A stretch of 64,000 nt of DNA from Robinsoniella peoriensis (GTDB lineage Bacteria > Bacillota > Clostridia > Lachnospirales > Lachnospiraceae). The notes under the pieces are model-generated. The model worked only from the letters and a program-made list of their open reading frames with translations, had not been told where the DNA came from and ran no database searches. Every line of letters starts with the position of its first letter. Position 1 is the first letter of the stretch. Both the position numbers and the translations under genes were made by a program. Of this stretch, positions 62,721 through 64,000 are shown in pieces. The DNA lies in assembly GCF_000797495.1 (NCBI RefSeq), contig NZ_JTGN01000011.1, forward strand, positions 62,001-126,000. Direction: 5' to 3'.

Positions 62721-62995
62721 GTAAACCCTCCTAATATTTCCTTCAATGCACTGGCACTGCTGGAATGAGAACGCTCCACAGCGATATTGTTTCTGTTTGC
62801 TTCCTGTATGGCACAATGTACCATCTTATGCGAAACAGTCGATGTGAAGAGGATAATCAGATCCGGCTTTCCAATCTTGCTTTTTAAATCAGCTGCCATC
62901 TTTGCAAATACCTTTGCTTTAAAATTATGGGCTTTACAAATTTCTTTATACTGACAGACCATTCTTTCATTTCCACCAATTATTACAACACTCAT
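62705..62995 (-). CDS. DUF2325 domain-containing protein
   Basis: 96 residues from an ATG behind AGGAGG; 5 upstream codons are dropped. Rossmann-like start MSVVIIGGNERMVCQY, then DLIILFTSTVSHKMV and a Ser-rich loop with SSSASAL. DUF2325 is a small family of unknown function. First gene of the iron-box operon with DUF3793 and flavodoxin. Confidence 0.87.
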   Translation of the reverse strand: MSVVIIGGNERMVCQYKEICKAHNFKAKVFAKMAADLKSKIGKPDLIILFTSTVSHKMVHCAIQEANRNNIAVERSHSSSASALKEILGGFTCQQN

Positions 62996-63025
62996 TGTGA
63001 ACCTCCTCATATTTGTATTTTTGGG

Positions 63026-63041
63026 GTTAGTCGTTGCTAAC
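63026..63041. promoter_or_regulatory. Iron-box-like palindrome of the DUF2325-DUF3793-flavodoxin operon
   Basis: GTTAGTCGTTGCTAAC, starting 7 bases downstream of the -10 of the operon promoter, that is at the transcription start. Confidence 0.75.
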
Positions 63042-63048
63042 TACAGGT

Positions 63049-63077
63049 ATCATAATCTATTTTACATAAATATACAA
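63049..63077 (-). promoter_or_regulatory. Promoter of the DUF2325-DUF3793-flavodoxin operon
   Basis: Minus-strand TTGTAT, 17 bases, TATGAT. An imperfect inverted repeat TTGAGAAAAATCC/GGATTTCTCAA (63087-63130) lies just upstream of the -35. Confidence 0.65.
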
Positions 63078-63159
63078 TACCCCTTATTGAGAAAAATCCG
63101 CATTAGAGCTTTACTGATAGGATTTCTCAATTTTCACTTTTTATGTATGGTTACTTTTT

Positions 63160-63201
63160 AAAAAGCAGCTTTCCGGATCCATTATCCGGAAAACTGCTTT
63201 T
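63160..63201 (-). terminator. Intrinsic terminator after the amidohydrolase gene
   Basis: Stem AAAAGCAG...TTCCGGAT / ATCCGGAA...CTGCTTTT with a small internal mismatch; T tracts on both sides. It starts within a base of the amidohydrolase stop. Confidence 0.85.
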
Positions 63202-63999
63202 TTAAAAATGAAATCTATTTCTGATTTGACTTTCTCCTGTGTACAGCCGGCGATCTACTTCCTGTGTCTCATAATCAGACAGAATTTCTCTAAACGCCTG
63301 ATACTCATCATAGATTCCGGCTCCATGAGATACCATATAAGCACCTGCGTCACTGCCAAGCGCCAGAAAAGCTCCCTTTAAAAATGCAGACTTCACATTT
63401 TCCGCTGACAGATCATAGATTTTCTTTACAGTGACATCTTCATACCTTTTGCATCCCAGTAGATTTCTAATGGTTACTAAGGTAGGCACCCACACGGATT
63501 TATTTTCCAAAAGGGCATCGATACATTCCCCATCAATAAAATTCCCATGCTCCACACTGTCCGCCCCGCACTCTACGGAATCCAGAAATGCCTGTCTGCC
63601 ATTTACATGTACCATGACTGCAAAGCCTTCTTCATGAGCAATATGTATCATTTCCCGTATTTCATGCCGTTTCAGGCAGGAGCCGGTAATCACACCGAAC
63701 TCCTTGAAATCCACGATTCCGGAAACCATTATTTTAATAAAATCCCCGCCTGATGCCTTTACCTCCTGCACCAGACCCCGATATTCTGTCATGGTATCAA
63801 ATCCCCTGCCCACAATGCCGCCATAATATCCATTTTTATGAATCGCAAAAACAGGAGTCCGGTAATCCACCCCGTATTCACCGGAGATTTCTTTTGCGTA
63901 GCGGGACACACCCAGAGCATCTCCGCCGTCCCGGATAAACGTTACATCCCGTCTTACATATTCCTGAAAATAACTGCGAACAAGCTCCTTACATACGCA
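63202..63999 (-). CDS. Amidohydrolase family protein (5' partial)
   Basis: The last 265 codons of a metal-dependent hydrolase; the frame is open to the window edge and the N-terminus with the HxH metal site lies outside. Visible parts: FIKIMVSGIVDFKEFG (Lys and metal-site region), VMVHVNG (His ligand), SVEHGNFID (His ligand), LALGSDAGAY (Asp ligand), all typical of imidazolonepropionase-like members. The substrate cannot be set; aryldialkylphosphatase/prolidase-like peptidases are close. A GTG within it (63909) is not a real start, because homology-like sequence continues upstream (VRRDVTFIRDGGDALGVSR). Confidence 0.87.
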   Translation of the reverse strand, partial: CVCKELVRSYFQEYVRRDVTFIRDGGDALGVSRYAKEISGEYGVDYRTPVFAIHKNGYYGGIVGRGFDTMTEYRGLVQEVKASGGDFIKIMVSGIVDFKEFGVITGSCLKRHEIREMIHIAHEEGFAVMVHVNGRQAFLDSVECGADSVEHGNFIDGECIDALLENKSVWVPTLVTIRNLLGCKRYEDVTVKKIYDLSAENVKSAFLKGAFLALGSDAGAYMVSHGAGIYDEYQAFREILSDYETQEVDRRLYTGESQIRNRFHF

Positions 64000-64000
64000 C

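Noticed and set aside
1..64000. tRNA, rRNA, CRISPR, insertion sequence or prophage features
   Set aside because: No cloverleaf-like gap, regular repeat-spacer array, transposase or phage gene was seen; all sizeable stretches are explained by ordinary genes.

Overview
The window looks like a stretch of a low-to-mid GC Firmicutes chromosome, most likely a gut Lachnospiraceae-type Clostridia. This rests on family content (DUF6465, DUF4491, DUF3793 and DUF2325 proteins, a group B [FeFe] hydrogenase, a FeoB-associated Cys-rich peptide, YesM/YesN-type two-component systems, ATPase-less sugar ABC operons), strong GGAGG ribosome binding sites and consensus sigma-A-type promoters. I see no rRNA, tRNA, CRISPR array, insertion sequence or prophage. 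No intergenic stretch exceeds about 330 bases.

Layout. 1-6.3 kb holds redox and stress genes: the tail of a Crp/Fnr regulator, a DUF6465 protein, a four-domain CoA-disulfide-reductase/rhodanese/TusA/DsrE fusion, an ACT protein, a heme catalase and a DUF4491 membrane protein. 6.3-14.1 kb is a sugar locus (GH4 glycosidase, AraC regulator, six-hairpin glycosidase, two permeases, lipoprotein binding protein). 14.4-25.5 kb is mixed: a methyltransferase, a LysR/YeiH pair with a Nudix gene remnant fused out of frame to the LysR tail, a MerR regulator, a KtrAB potassium system with a leader that carries a 22-codon ORF and a terminator, an L,D-transpeptidase, a BIG2/SGNH surface protein and a glycogen debranching enzyme. 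25.6-31.2 kb is a run of SNF2 helicase, tyrosine phosphatase and [FeFe] hydrogenase.

31.3-37.6 kb is an iron island: a DtxR/MntR-type repressor, an atypical Fur-like protein, three FeoA, FeoB, a FeoB-associated Cys-rich peptide and an HMA protein. A repeated palindrome GTTAG-N6-CTAAC occurs at or near its promoters, and again 25 kb away in front of DUF2325-DUF3793-flavodoxin (61.7-63.0 kb). I read this as one metal-responsive regulon.

38.3-49.7 kb is an alpha-mannoside module: GH38 alpha-mannosidase, two permeases and a binding lipoprotein, followed upstream by a histidine kinase / AraC-type response regulator / membrane-tethered binding protein operon that probably senses the sugar. 49.9-53.9 kb carries a cellulose-synthase-like glycosyltransferase, a MATE transporter and an HD-domain protein. 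54.1-61.7 kb has a second kinase/response-regulator pair and a uronate operon (KduI, KduD, an RpiB-type isomerase and a cytoplasmic discoidin-like protein) next to a divergent AraC regulator. The right edge is a truncated amidohydrolase.

Most interesting: the shared iron palindrome with its fixed placement on promoters, the potassium-operon leader with its mini-ORF, the kinase/regulator/tethered binding protein trio, and the Nudix scar in the LysR gene.
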